DNA of 64,000 bases. Source: Rhodococcus sp. 1163 (GTDB lineage: Bacteria; Actinomycetota; Actinomycetes; Mycobacteriales; Mycobacteriaceae). Under the pieces are notes generated by a model. It saw only the letters and a list, made by a program, of their open reading frames with translations. It was not told where the DNA came from and made no database searches. The stretch covers positions 36,637-100,636 of the forward strand of contig NZ_MKKX01000037.1 of NCBI RefSeq assembly GCF_002091985.1, in the 5' to 3' direction. Each line of letters opens with the position of its first letter. Within the stretch, counting starts at the first letter, position 1. The position numbers and the translations under genes were made by a program. Positions 25,972 through 35,068 of this stretch are shown here, piece by piece.

Positions 25972-27407
25972 GCAGTCAGTGCCGCGGCACGACTCAATGT
26001 GGGCCCAGTGCCCAATAATCGAACGATCTGCCACGGCGCAGGGGCAGGAACACCAAGACCCAACGCATCGACGGCATCAGCGTCGGGCACGCCGAACCGA
26101 ACTCCGGTATCGGCAACGAAGAACGACGCGTCCTGTCGCAAGCTCGTCGGTTCGATGCCGGTGGTCTGCACGAAACCACCGCTGCCAGGCTCGAGGTAGA
26201 CCTCATCGGCAGCCGCTCCTCCCCCGTCTGCCTGCGCAAGACGCACCGGACGCGCCGAGCCGACGATAGGAAGAGTGCGCCCAGCCGACATGACCAACTG
26301 TGCAGTAGGACCACCGTCGGGGGCAGCCTGAGGAATCCACGTCGAACATCCGACCGGCTCGGCGGCCGTATTCACGATCTTCGGGGCCACCCGCGGATAC
26401 ATCTCGACCGGCAACCCTGTCACCGTCGGCGCCGAAGGCAACACGTCGGGGTTGAGGGAATCGATCTCGGGGCTGCCCTGTGAATCGGCAAACTTGATCA
26501 GCTGCGCCGTCGACTCCGTGATCGCCTGGATACCGTTTTCCAACACGACGTAATACCGAACGTCGACACCCGACACCTTCACGACCGAACCGATCGTCTT
26601 CCCCGCAATCGGGTAGGCCGGAATCTCGCCTGCACGCGCGATCGCCGGTGGGACGATCGCCGGCACCACAGGAACAGCATTCGCAAGTCCGTCACTGACA
26701 CTCGACGGCCGCACGCCCTCGAGCCCGAGTGCACGCACGACCGAGCGATCGCCCAGATCGATCAGTGCACGGACGCCGTCGTACACCAGGTACGTTCCGT
26801 CCGTCGTGCTCCAGAGGAAGGCTTCGCCGTCCTCGAGTGGACCGATTCTGTCGTCGTAGCGCGGGTCCCCCACCACTACGGTCGTACCGGCGACGGCACC
26901 CGTGGAGTCGAGCGTGTCGCACACGGTCCATGACTCCGGTGAGCCGGACTCCTCATGCGGCAGGCTCGACGGCGCTCCGGGTATCCCCACCAGCGAACCC
27001 CGATCAAGTTTGGCCAACTCGGATTCCTTGACGATGACAGGGCTGTCCGGGCTACCGACGATCAACCGCGCCGAGGCCAGATTCAGAACCGGATGAAACG
27101 CTTCCTCCACTCGGACGAACATCGCACCCGAGTCCTTCCCCACCGCGATCGTCGCGTCGCCGATCTTGTCCTGGGGCCGAAGCAATGCCAATGCGGCGCA
27201 TCCGGCAAGACCCAGACACGCCACTACGAGGCCTACCGCCAACGCCCTCGATTGTGAGCGCATCGGATCGTGCAGCATCCGCACATCGCGACGCACCAAG
27301 GCGTGTTCCATCCGTCGGACGAGAAATCGATACCCGCCGACCTGCCACTTGGTTGTAGGCGTTGCCGCCACGAGACCCCCCTGCTGCGCTGCGGGCTCGA
27401 TCCCCAT
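25920..27407 (-). CDS. eccB4: ESX-4 membrane protein EccB4
   Basis: Channel component with one N-terminal membrane helix (residues 55-76, ALAVGLVVACLGLAGCAALALL) and a large periplasmic domain of EccB type, including WQVGGYRFLVRRMEHALVRRD before the helix, the Cys in SWTVCDTLDSTG and the Cys in PVGCSTWIP, likely disulfide-bonded. 495 residues from the ATG at 27407, which follows GGGAAGGG; the frame is open 73 codons further upstream but without family sequence. Convergent overlap of 52 bases with mycP4. Confidence 0.92.
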   Translation of the reverse strand: MGIEPAAQQGGLVAATPTTKWQVGGYRFLVRRMEHALVRRDVRMLHDPMRSQSRALAVGLVVACLGLAGCAALALLRPQDKIGDATIAVGKDSGAMFVRVEEAFHPVLNLASARLIVGSPDSPVIVKESELAKLDRGSLVGIPGAPSSLPHEESGSPESWTVCDTLDSTGAVAGTTVVVGDPRYDDRIGPLEDGEAFLWSTTDGTYLVYDGVRALIDLGDRSVVRALGLEGVRPSSVSDGLANAVPVVPAIVPPAIARAGEIPAYPIAGKTIGSVVKVSGVDVRYYVVLENGIQAITESTAQLIKFADSQGSPEIDSLNPDVLPSAPTVTGLPVEMYPRVAPKIVNTAAEPVGCSTWIPQAAPDGGPTAQLVMSAGRTLPIVGSARPVRLAQADGGGAAADEVYLEPGSGGFVQTTGIEPTSLRQDASFFVADTGVRFGVPDADAVDALGLGVPAPAPWQIVRLLGTGPTLSRAAALTAHDGVGPDPDAARLPTG

Positions 27408-27633
27408 ACGAGCCCTTCCCGCGCGAAAGACTACAGCCCCCAGGCGAAGAGAAGCTCCTCCACGCCCGTGGCACCTGACGAGGGCAGCGCGCGGGAAGAA
27501 CCGGTACAGTCTCGGACACGAGTCGACGAGCTGCTCTGCTGCTCGACTACGTGGCCTTCGGGGGGAGGAAAAGTTAATTTTGTCTGCGCCAACACGTTCT
27601 CGCGGCAGATCTGGGTCGGGTGACAACCGTCAG
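27408..27633. promoter_or_regulatory. Divergent region eccB4 / eccE4
   Basis: 226 bases holding both promoters. It contains an A/T-rich patch (AAAGTTAATTTTG, about 27570-27582) unlike its surroundings, a possible promoter core for either gene. No confident -35/-10 assignment. Confidence 0.35.
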
Positions 27634-29319
27634 ATGTCCGCGCGTTCCTCGTTGTACTTCGTTTCACTGCGGATTCCCAGGATCGCCAGATTGGTCGGAC
27701 TCGAGACAGTCCTTGCTGTCGGCGTGGCGATCGCGGTCGCGTTCGACGCCTCGCTTGCCGTCATCGTGTCGGTCGCCGCACCCGCAACGGCAGTTCCATT
27801 TCTGGTGATCGCCGGGCGGCCGGTCCTCGACTGGGCCACCACGGGGTCTCGTTACGCATCCCGTACGACATCGAATCCCGGTGTTACACGCGACTACTCG
27901 GAAGACGATGGTCGAGCAGCCGGAATCCACTGGCGCGGCGGAACCGTATCGTGTGTTCTCGAACTACACCCTCCCAGTGCGGCGATGACAAGGCTCGGCC
28001 GTGCGGAAGCATCCACCGATACCGGACTCGATCTCTCTGCACTGGCCGAGTGTCTTTCTCAGCACGATATTTCCGTGAGCAGCATCGACATCGTCGCTCA
28101 CGGTATGCGAACAGCGTCGGGTACACCGGCAACCGACGTCTACGAACGATTGATCGGGCCGCTTCCAGCAGTCGCGACACGCACGGTGTGGGTCACCGTC
28201 ACTCTGGAGATCTCGCACAATCGTGCTGCGATCGACGCGCGCGGAGGCGGCCTATTGGGGGCATCGCGTGCTGTGTGGGTCGCATCCGAACGGGTCGCCC
28301 GCGCCCTCGAGGCGAAGGGAATCAGTTCGCGGATGCTGGTGCGCAGCGAGATTCAGTCCACCGCTTCCCATATGTGTCGGGGTGTCGCCGCCAACCGTCT
28401 GACCGAGAACTGGGGATCCGCACCACTTCCCGGTGTGATCGACACCGGATTCGGGTTCGACTGTCGCAAAATCGACACCGCTGTCCTCACCGAGTTGTGG
28501 GCAATTCCGTCGCTGTCGACAACGATCGCGTTTCGCCTGACCCCGGGTTCGAACTCCAGCCGTGTGCGCATCAGTGGCGCATGCCGTTTCGTGAACCGTG
28601 GGGCCACTCCCCGACCCCATATCCCCGGTGCGGTGTCGATGAACGGGCGCCACCGTGAAGCATTGATTGCGTCCCTCCCACTCGCAATCTTCGCTCGTGG
28701 CCATGCAGAGCCTATCCGAGACCTTCCTTACGGCATCGTCGAGCGCCTGAACCTTCCGACCTCCGGGTGCGGCCAGCTTCTCGGGTCGGACACTGCAGGC
28801 CATGGCGTCGCAGCGCGGGTACATGGAAGAGGCATCGACACCGTGCTGGTGGCAGGTGAACTGTATGTGGCTCAGCAACTCGTATTTCGCGCACTGTCCA
28901 CCGGCGCACGTGTTCTGATCAGATCCGATCGACCACATGCATGGGGCCCACTTGTCGACTCGATTGCGACAGCGGACAGGCTCCTCATCGACGGCGGCCC
29001 ACCCCGAGGCACCGGAGGATTCGACGTACTCGTGCAGGATTTCGCCGACGCCGTCGTGGTGCCCGCGCGCTCGCGACCCGACGGCACCACGGTGATGACC
29101 GTGACCGAACGTCCACCTCGCGAACCGATGTCGGATCCAGACCTCTCCATCGTCCAACCCGGCGCCGCAGGTGACCGCATCATGGTTCGCGCAGGTCGAA
29201 ACGAGACCGAGTTGATGCTCGTGACGATTTCCCAGGAAACCGCGTTCATCGGCAGGCCCCGCAGCGTGCGACGCCCTGCCGATCTCACTCAACCCGGATA
29301 CGGAAACGCTCTCGACTGA
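27634..29319 (+). CDS. eccE4: ESX-4 membrane protein EccE4
   Basis: 561-residue protein starting with two membrane helices (about residues 22-64, TVLAVGVAIAVAFDASLAVIVSV region) followed by a large soluble domain with an EccE-type start (WRGGTVSCVLELHPPSAAMTRLG). EccE is missing next to ESX-4 in M. tuberculosis but is known in ESX-4 loci of Nocardia, Rhodococcus and rapidly growing mycobacteria, so this ESX-4 looks complete and probably functional. The ATG at 27634 has only a weak ribosome-binding site. The gene overlaps the convergent FMN reductase gene by 31 bases. Confidence 0.82.
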   Translation: MSARSSLYFVSLRIPRIARLVGLETVLAVGVAIAVAFDASLAVIVSVAAPATAVPFLVIAGRPVLDWATTGSRYASRTTSNPGVTRDYSEDDGRAAGIHWRGGTVSCVLELHPPSAAMTRLGRAEASTDTGLDLSALAECLSQHDISVSSIDIVAHGMRTASGTPATDVYERLIGPLPAVATRTVWVTVTLEISHNRAAIDARGGGLLGASRAVWVASERVARALEAKGISSRMLVRSEIQSTASHMCRGVAANRLTENWGSAPLPGVIDTGFGFDCRKIDTAVLTELWAIPSLSTTIAFRLTPGSNSSRVRISGACRFVNRGATPRPHIPGAVSMNGRHREALIASLPLAIFARGHAEPIRDLPYGIVERLNLPTSGCGQLLGSDTAGHGVAARVHGRGIDTVLVAGELYVAQQLVFRALSTGARVLIRSDRPHAWGPLVDSIATADRLLIDGGPPRGTGGFDVLVQDFADAVVVPARSRPDGTTVMTVTERPPREPMSDPDLSIVQPGAAGDRIMVRAGRNETELMLVTISQETAFIGRPRSVRRPADLTQPGYGNALD

Positions 29320-29852
29320 ACTTTCGATGCCGTTGCCCACCAATGCAATTGGCTCAACATACGGCCGGCAGCGTCGACCGCAGCACTGTCGTCGGTATGA
29401 CCGCTCTCATCGAACGCGGTGCGTATCCGGTGAAAGCCGACACTGTCGCGGACCGCCACCATGTGCAACTCTGCCGCTACCTGACGCAGTTGCTCCGTTG
29501 CGCGCAGTCCTCCACCGAGTCCGCCGTACGACACGAATCCGATCGGCTTGCCCCTCCACTGATATTTCACAGTATCGAGTGCCGTCTTGAGCGCCCCAGG
29601 ATATCCATGGTTGTATTCGGGCGTAACCACCACCACCGCGTCGGCCTCTCCGATCGCTGCTGCGAACGCCTCCCCTGCAGGAGACGGCGACAAGTCCGCG
29701 GGGAGCGCAGCATCCATCAGGTCGATCTTCGTAGCCACGACGTCGTTGCGCTCGGTAACGGTCCGCAAGAACCAATCAGCAACGACGGGCCCGACGCGTC
29801 CTGGTCGGACACTGGCTAGAACGACGGCAAGTCCGATCGGGTCCATGGTCAC
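29289..29852 (-). CDS. NADPH-dependent FMN reductase family protein
   Basis: 187-residue flavodoxin-like protein. The N-terminal VVLASVRPGRVGPVVADWF (FMN phosphate loop), VVVVTPEYNHGYPGALKTALD and PIGFVSYGGLGGGLRA are diagnostic of the family. It is likely cytosolic and reduces FMN or quinones with NADPH. It could supply reduced flavin to the luciferase-like enzymes in the window, which is speculation. GTG start at 29852 (or ATG at 29846). Converges on and overlaps eccE4. Confidence 0.88.
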   Translation of the reverse strand: MTMDPIGLAVVLASVRPGRVGPVVADWFLRTVTERNDVVATKIDLMDAALPADLSPSPAGEAFAAAIGEADAVVVVTPEYNHGYPGALKTALDTVKYQWRGKPIGFVSYGGLGGGLRATEQLRQVAAELHMVAVRDSVGFHRIRTAFDESGHTDDSAAVDAAGRMLSQLHWWATASKVQSRAFPYPG

Positions 29853-29898
29853 TGTGAAAGCCTAGTAGCCCCGGTTCCACCATCGACCGACCGATCGG

Positions 29899-30789
29899 CT
29901 AACAGCACCCGCCCGGCTGGATGATCGCCGAACGCACTTCGCGCGTCGCCCGGTTCCGCGCTACGAGGTCACCCTCGGCCGGATAGTCGACAGCCATCAG
30001 CGACAGTCCGTGCGCGGGCGCAACTGTTATTTCACTCGACCGCGATCGCGTGATCAGTAGCGCTTCGATCCACTCCGGAGTCCGACGACCTTCACCCACT
30101 GCTTGCATCGCGCCCACGAGACTGCGAACCATGGACCAGCAGAACGCGTCGGCGCTGACATAGGCACTGACGCGGTCTCCAGTGCGTTCCCAGTCGAATC
30201 GTTGGAGTTCGCGGACGGTGGTCGCGCCATCCCTGCGCTTACAGAATGCCGCGAAATCGTGCAGGCCCAGCAACCTCGACGATGCATCGCGGATCGCATC
30301 GAGGTCGATCTCTCGCGCCCATCCCACCACGCCTCGCACTTCGAGTGGGTCGACTCCGTAGCGAGCGGTACTGAACCTGTATTCGTAGTGTCGGCGAAGC
30401 GCCGAAAAGCGCGCATCGAAATCTTCCGACACGACCGAGATCGCCTTCACCCGAACATCGGTGGGCAAGAACCTCGCCATCCGGCGTACCAAACGCTCCG
30501 GCTCGTCGATACCACCGACGACATCGAAGTGTGCAACTTGCCCGAAAGCGTGCACACCGGCATCGGTTCGGCCTGCGACCGTCAGCTCGATGCGCTGCCT
30601 CAGCACGGTCGAAAATGCATCCTCCAGCACTCCGCATACCGTCCTGATGCCGGGCTGTCGTGCCCAGCCGGAGAAATCCGTGCCGTCGTAAGCGATGTCC
30701 AAGCGAAGTCGGGTGGCGGACCGCAAAGAAGCGGACCCGCCATCCTCGGAAGGAATGGCGGGTCCGCTTCGGTCGTGCATGAAACTCAA
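29899..30789 (-). CDS. truA: tRNA pseudouridine(38-40) synthase TruA
   Basis: Makes pseudouridine at tRNA positions 38-40. The catalytic aspartate is in [18 protein letters not shown], and [21 protein letters not shown] and [19 protein letters not shown] are typical. The start is uncertain. TTG at 30789 or ATG at 30780 put a 16-bp hairpin (30728-30770) inside the first codons, while TTG at 30726 would start just after it. The mycobacterial orthologue also has an N-terminal extension before [12 protein letters not shown]. Downstream of rplQ, as in most actinobacteria. Confidence 0.92.
   Translation of the reverse strand: MSFMHDRSGPAIPSEDGGSASLRSATRLRLDIAYDGTDFSGWARQPGIRTVCGVLEDAFSTVLRQRIELTVAGRTDAGVHAFGQVAHFDVVGGIDEPERLVRRMARFLPTDVRVKAISVVSEDFDARFSALRRHYEYRFSTARYGVDPLEVRGVVGWAREIDLDAIRDASSRLLGLHDFAAFCKRRDGATTVRELQRFDWERTGDRVSAYVSADAFCWSMVRSLVGAMQAVGEGRRTPEWIEALLITRSRSSEITVAPAHGLSLMAVDYPAEGDLVARNRATREVRSAIIQPGGCC
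30728..30770 (-). terminator. 16-bp hairpin between rplQ and truA
   Basis: Perfect stem (30728-30743 with 30755-30770), extendable by 3 bp through a one-base bulge to a CGGA loop. It lies 25 bases after the rplQ stop, and in the minus direction TTCTTTG follows. It probably terminates or attenuates the alpha operon ahead of truA, unless truA is translated through it. Confidence 0.65.
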
Positions 30790-30794
30790 GAGGA

Positions 30795-31385
30795 CTAGTC
30801 CTTCTTGGCTTCGGTTTCAGTCGACACAGCCTCGGCATCGGCGGCGTCCGACGCGTGAGCGTCGTTGTCCTCGATGCCATCGACTACAGCTTCGGCGTTG
30901 TCGACCTCGGCCTCGGTCGCGTCGGCCTCGACAGCCTCGACGACGTTGTCCGCGGCAGGTGCCTCGGCAGCTGGAGCAGCCTGCGAAGCCTTCACGCGAC
31001 GAGCGCGATCTGCTTCGTTGGACACCGTCTGCTCGTTGACGAGCTCGATGATGGCCATCGGCGAGTTGTCACCCTTGCGGGGAACGGTCTTGATGATGCG
31101 CGTGTAGCCACCGTCGCGATCGGCGAAAAACGGCCCGATCTCGGCGAAGAGCTTATGTACGACATCTTTGTTGTTGATGATCTTGAGAACCTCACGACGA
31201 TGAGCGAGATCGCCATGCTTCGCATGGGTCACGAGCTTCTCGGCGTGGGGACGAAGGCGCTTGGCCTTCGACTCGGTGGTGGTGATGCGGCCGTGCTCGA
31301 AGAGTGCCGTCGCGAGGTTGGCCAAAATGGCCTTCTGGTGCGACGCCGACCCGCCGAGACGGCGGCCCTTGGTGGGCTTGGGCAT
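30795..31385 (-). CDS. rplQ: 50S ribosomal protein L17
   Basis: 196 residues. The L17 core occupies about residues 1-120 ([20 protein letters not shown] ... [23 protein letters not shown]). It is followed by a roughly 70-residue Ala/Glu/Asp-rich acidic tail ending AEAKKD, an extension typical of actinobacteria but long here. ATG at 31385 has AGGAG seven bases upstream. Last ribosomal gene of the alpha operon. Confidence 0.96.
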   Translation of the reverse strand: MPKPTKGRRLGGSASHQKAILANLATALFEHGRITTTESKAKRLRPHAEKLVTHAKHGDLAHRREVLKIINNKDVVHKLFAEIGPFFADRDGGYTRIIKTVPRKGDNSPMAIIELVNEQTVSNEADRARRVKASQAAPAAEAPAADNVVEAVEADATEAEVDNAEAVVDGIEDNDAHASDAADAEAVSTETEAKKD

Positions 31386-31419
31386 GTTGAATCTCCTAGT
31401 AAGAGCTCCAGCGAGCTGG

Positions 31420-32484
31420 TTACAGCTGTTCTGTCTCGGCGTAGTCCTGCTCGGCGCCTTCGCTTTCAGCGAAGGATCCGGCGTCGGTGTCGCTCCACGT
31501 ACCCGTGGTGGCGTCGTATCCGGGCACGGTCGTCGGATCGAAGGACGCGGGGCTGTCCTTGAGTGAAAGACCAAGCGAATGCAGCTTGACCTTCACCTCG
31601 TCGATGGACTTCTGTCCGAAGTTACGAATGTCCAGCAGATCGGACTCGGTACGACCAACCAGCTCGCCGACGGTGTGAACACCCTCGCGCTTGAGGCAGT
31701 TGTAGGAACGGACTGTGAGGTCCAGATCCTCGATAGGGAGTCCGAAGGAAGCAATGTGATCGGCCTCGGCGGGCGAGGGTCCGATCTCGATTCCTTCTGC
31801 TTCGACGTTCAGCTCACGGGCGAGGCCGAAGAGCTCAACCAGGGTCTTGCCCGCCGAAGCGAGCGCGTCCCGCGCGGTGATGGAGTTCTTGGTCTCCACG
31901 TCGAGAACGAGCCGATCGAAGTCGGTGCGCTGTTCGACGCGAGTGGCCTCCACCTTGTACGTGACCTTGAGCACGGGCGAGTAGATCGAGTCGACCGGGA
32001 TACGGCCGATTTCGGCGCCTGATGCCTTGTTCTGGACGGCAGGGACATAGCCGCGACCGCGCTCGACTACGAGCTCGATCTCCAGCTTGCCTTTGTCGTT
32101 CAAAGTCGCGATATGCAGATCCGGATTGTTCACCGTGACGCCGGCCGGAGGAACGATGTCGCCTGCGGTGACAGCGCCTGGGCCCTGTTTGCGGACGTAC
32201 ATGGTGACCGGCTCGTCCTCTTCGGAGCTCACGACGAGGCCCTTGAGGTTCAGGATTATGTCGGTGACATCTTCCTTTACTCCCGGAACAGTAGTGAACT
32301 CGTGGAGGACGCCGTCGATACGGATGCTGGTGACAGCAGCGCCGGGGATCGACGACAGCAGGGTACGGCGGAGCGAGTTGCCGAGTGTGTAACCGAAGCC
32401 AGGCTCGAGCGGCTCGATGACGAATTTCGAGCGATTGTCGGCGATGACCTCTTCGGTCAGCGTCGGGCGCTGTGAAATGAGCAT
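31420..32484 (-). CDS. rpoA: DNA-directed RNA polymerase subunit alpha
   Basis: 354 residues. The N-terminal assembly domain contains [22 protein letters not shown] (part shown), and the C-terminal domain contains [20 protein letters not shown] and the helix-hairpin-helix that contacts DNA and activators. The acidic C-terminal tail after residue 320 is variable. Between rpsD and rplQ as expected; a strong hairpin separates it from rpsD. Confidence 0.98.
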   Translation of the reverse strand: MLISQRPTLTEEVIADNRSKFVIEPLEPGFGYTLGNSLRRTLLSSIPGAAVTSIRIDGVLHEFTTVPGVKEDVTDIILNLKGLVVSSEEDEPVTMYVRKQGPGAVTAGDIVPPAGVTVNNPDLHIATLNDKGKLEIELVVERGRGYVPAVQNKASGAEIGRIPVDSIYSPVLKVTYKVEATRVEQRTDFDRLVLDVETKNSITARDALASAGKTLVELFGLARELNVEAEGIEIGPSPAEADHIASFGLPIEDLDLTVRSYNCLKREGVHTVGELVGRTESDLLDIRNFGQKSIDEVKVKLHSLGLSLKDSPASFDPTTVPGYDATTGTWSDTDAGSFAESEGAEQDYAETEQL

Positions 32485-32540
32485 TGTGTGTTCCTCCTGT
32501 ACGGACGTCCGCTATTTGACGTCCAGGTATGGAGACGCAT

Positions 32541-32573
32541 ACGCATGTGAGCTTGTCGAAAGCTCACATGCGT
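32541..32573 (-). terminator. 14-bp hairpin between rpsD and rpoA
   Basis: Perfect 14-bp stem (32541-32554 with 32560-32573) and 5-base loop 8 bases after the rpsD stop. No U-tract in the minus direction. It may be a partial terminator or processing site that adjusts rpoA/rplQ relative to the ribosomal genes. Confidence 0.6.
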
Positions 32574-32581
32574 GGTGCGTC

Positions 32582-33187
32582 TTACTTCGAGTAGAACTCG
32601 ACGATGAGCTGCTCCTGGAGCGGCACATCGATCTGTGCGCGCTCCGGCACCCGGTGAACGAGGATGCGAAGACGGTTCGGAACTACCTGCAACCATGCGG
32701 CCACCGGACGATCCCCGTAGCTTTCACGAGCGATCTGGATCGGCAGTGTCTGCGCGGACTTCTCGCGGACATCGATGATGTCGTACTGCGAGACGCGGTA
32801 GCTGGGGATGTCCACTCGCTTGTTGTTCACAAGGAAGTGACCGTGGGTGACCAGCTGGCGTGCTTGACGGCGCGTGCGTGCCAGACCAGCGCGGTACACG
32901 ACGTTGTCGAGACGCGTCTCCAGGATTGTCAACAAGTTCTCACCGGTCTTGCCGGGGCGACGGTTGGCTTCCTTGTAGTAGAGACGGAACTGCTTCTCCA
33001 TCACGCCGTAGGTGAAGCGAGCCTTCTGCTTCTCCTGCAGCTGGAGCAGGTACTCGCTCTCCTTGATCCGCGCGCGGCCGTGCTGGCCGGGCGGGTAGGG
33101 ACGACGCTCGAATGCCTGGTCGCCTCCAACAAGGTCAACGCGCAGACGACGAGACTTGCGGGTGATAGGACCGGTATAACGTGCCAT
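32582..33187 (-). CDS. rpsD: 30S ribosomal protein S4
   Basis: 201 residues, starting MARYTGPITRKSRRLRVDL. The S4 RNA-binding domain is at about residues 90-155 (RLDNVVYRAGLARTRRQARQLVTHGHFLVN). Primary binder of 16S rRNA and, in many bacteria, autoregulator of the alpha operon. The N-terminal zinc cysteines found in some S4 proteins are absent. Confidence 0.97.
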   Translation of the reverse strand: MARYTGPITRKSRRLRVDLVGGDQAFERRPYPPGQHGRARIKESEYLLQLQEKQKARFTYGVMEKQFRLYYKEANRRPGKTGENLLTILETRLDNVVYRAGLARTRRQARQLVTHGHFLVNNKRVDIPSYRVSQYDIIDVREKSAQTLPIQIARESYGDRPVAAWLQVVPNRLRILVHRVPERAQIDVPLQEQLIVEFYSK

Positions 33188-33208
33188 TTTCTAAACCTTT
33201 CCTTCCCG

Positions 33209-33622
33209 CTAGACCCGACGCCGCTTCGGCGGACGGCAACCGTTGTGCGGCTGGGGGGTGACATCGGAGATGGTGCCGACCTCCAGGCCTGCGGCCTGAA
33301 GCGAACGAATAGCGGTCTCACGGCCGGAGCCGGGACCCTTGACGAACACGTCGACCTTCTTGACACCGTGTTCCTGCGCCTTGCGAGCAGCACTCTCGGC
33401 TGCAAGCTGGGCCGCGAACGGAGTCGACTTACGCGAGCCCTTGAAGCCCACGTGGCCCGAGGACGCCCAGGAGATGACGTTGCCTGCGGGGTCGGTGATC
33501 GAGACGATCGTGTTGTTGAACGTGCTCTTGATGTGAGCAGATCCGTGCGGGACGTTCTTCTTGTCCCTGCGACGCGTCTTCTGTGTCTTCTTAGGACCTG
33601 TACCGCGTGCTTTAGGGGGCAT
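33209..33622 (-). CDS. rpsK: 30S ribosomal protein S11
   Basis: 137 residues with the S11 core [41 protein letters not shown] and the C-terminal [13 protein letters not shown]. Start codon overlaps the rpsM stop by one base (TAATG), indicating coupling. Confidence 0.97.
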   Translation of the reverse strand: MPPKARGTGPKKTQKTRRRDKKNVPHGSAHIKSTFNNTIVSITDPAGNVISWASSGHVGFKGSRKSTPFAAQLAAESAARKAQEHGVKKVDVFVKGPGSGRETAIRSLQAAGLEVGTISDVTPQPHNGCRPPKRRRV

Positions 33623-33996
33623 TACTTCGCCTTCTTCTTGCCGGCAATGGTGCGCTTGGGGCCCTTGCGGGTGCGCGCATTGGTCTTGGTGCGCTGTCCT
33701 CGGACGGGCAGACCACGACGGTGGCGAAGGCCCTGGTAGCAGCCGATTTCGATCTTGCGACGGATGTCGGCCTGAACCTCGCGGCGCAGGTCGCCCTCGA
33801 CCTTGAGGGACTCCTCGATGTACTCGCGGAGCTTGCCCAGATCTTCATCGGACAGGTCCTTGCTGCGCAGGTCGGGATTGACCCCTGTCGCAACCAGGAT
33901 TTCCTTGGAACGGGTACGGCCAACGCCGTAAATGTATGTCAGTGCGATCTCCATGCGCTTTTCGCGCGGAAGATCCACACCTGCGAGACGTGCCAT
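33622..33996 (-). CDS. rpsM: 30S ribosomal protein S13
   Basis: 124 residues, beginning [20 protein letters not shown] with [14 protein letters not shown], and a basic C-terminal tail [20 protein letters not shown] that reaches the tRNA. ATG at 33996; the frame is open 29 codons upstream without homology. 214 bases separate it from rpmJ, an unusually wide gap containing two hairpins. Confidence 0.97.
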   Translation of the reverse strand: MARLAGVDLPREKRMEIALTYIYGVGRTRSKEILVATGVNPDLRSKDLSDEDLGKLREYIEESLKVEGDLRREVQADIRRKIEIGCYQGLRHRRGLPVRGQRTKTNARTRKGPKRTIAGKKKAK

Positions 33997-34106
33997 GTGG
34001 CAATCCTTTTCGTGTCCGGAGGTCTGCTCCCAGTCCGTCCCCTGTGCCTCTGTACTGCCGAAAACAGATCCTTCTCGAAGCAACCGTCTTCTAAAACTCA
34101 GTGGGG

Positions 34107-34151
34107 CCCCGGCCTCCGTGCCGGGGGTATGCCGCGACGCGTATGTCGCGG
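34107..34151 (-). other. Two tandem hairpins between rpmJ and rpsM
   Basis: CCCCGGC/GCCGGGG (34107-34113 with 34120-34126) and CCGCGAC/GTCGCGG (34132-34138 with 34145-34151), each 7 bp with a 6-base loop, in the 214-base gap. Possible leader structure for an S4- or S13-responsive control site, or attenuator. Function not shown. Confidence 0.5.
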
Positions 34152-34210
34152 TTGGTGCTGGGAGGTCATCTTCTAGCTATGTGCCAAGCAGAAAGCGAAA
34201 TGCTCGGTGG

Positions 34211-34324
34211 TTATCCCTGACGCTGCTTGTGACGCAGGTTGTCGCAGATCACCATGACTCGCCCGTTACGGCGGATCACCTTGCATTTTTCGCAGATCTT
34301 CTTGACGCTCGGCTGAACCTTCAC
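34211..34324 (-). CDS. rpmJ: 50S ribosomal protein L36
   Basis: 37-residue L36 with GTG start at 34324 (AGGAG nine bases upstream). Sequence [19 protein letters not shown], then [18 protein letters not shown]. It is the zinc-binding form: Cys11, Cys14, Cys27 and His32 are all present. Between infA and rpsM, the conserved position. Confidence 0.97.
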   Translation of the reverse strand: MKVQPSVKKICEKCKVIRRNGRVMVICDNLRHKQRQG

Positions 34325-34431
34325 GTCGTTGATCTCCTGTGTGTAGCTCGTGCGCGCCGGACCGTTCGCGAGGAGCGAATCCGACACGTCCGAGCATGGT
34401 TCTCTTCGACCGGACCTGGCCGAAGAAGCTC

Positions 34432-34653
34432 TTACTTGTAGCGGTAAACGATGCGCCCACGCGTGAGGTCATATGGAGAGAGCTCCACTACGACGCGATC
34501 CTCGGGAAGGATACGGATGTAGTGCTGCCGCATCTTCCCACTGATGTGAGCGAGTACCTTGTGGCCGTTTTCGAGCTCGATGCGAAACATCGCATTGGGC
34601 AAGGGTTCGACAACTCGGCCCTCTACCTCGATGGCGCCGTCTTTCTTTGCCAT
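34432..34653 (-). CDS. infA: Translation initiation factor IF-1
   Basis: 73-residue OB-fold protein from [20 protein letters not shown] to [17 protein letters not shown], full length for IF-1. ATG at 34653 directly follows GGAGGAT, a close but strong ribosome-binding site. The 415 bases upstream are gene-free, so transcription of infA-rpmJ-alpha probably starts there. Confidence 0.97.
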   Translation of the reverse strand: MAKKDGAIEVEGRVVEPLPNAMFRIELENGHKVLAHISGKMRQHYIRILPEDRVVVELSPYDLTRGRIVYRYK

Positions 34654-35068
34654 ATCCTCCGCGATCCTGGCTTTGTACACCTGGTTGATTGCATATGTGA
34701 TTCGTTTACCGTGATGCTCACGCCGCCGCTCAGCCGAGGCTGGCAACTTCAACTTTCAGAACCGGCAACATCGATTACACGAGCAGCAATTTTTATTGTC
34801 TGAGCTGGCAGTATCGGCCGGTCGACCGCTAGCGAACTTACGTAGGCATGCGAGCAACCGGCGCGCATGGCGCACCGTCGACCTATGTTACCGGCAAACC
34901 CTCACCAGGCCAAATGAGGTCATCCGTAAGTGAGCGAAAGAAGCGGAAATTCATCCGAGATGGCCTTGATAGGCTGCACCCAAGCGCCACGGAATCGAGA
35001 CGCCCGCCACCAGAAGATCAGGTCGGTGAAGCCAAACGGAACCACTGCTACGCGGCGGCCGAAGCAAT
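34654..35068. promoter_or_regulatory. Gene-free region upstream of infA, with candidate promoter
   Basis: 415 bases between map and infA with no supported gene on either strand. On the minus strand TTGGCC (34913-34908), a 17-base spacer and TAACAT (34890-34885) form a plausible sigma-A promoter that would give a leader of about 225 bases. No terminator hairpin was found after map. Confidence 0.45.

Noticed and set aside
32417..33739. 440-codon plus-strand frame across rpoA-rpsD-rpsK
   Set aside because: Antisense to conserved ribosomal genes; composition is that of a complement frame.
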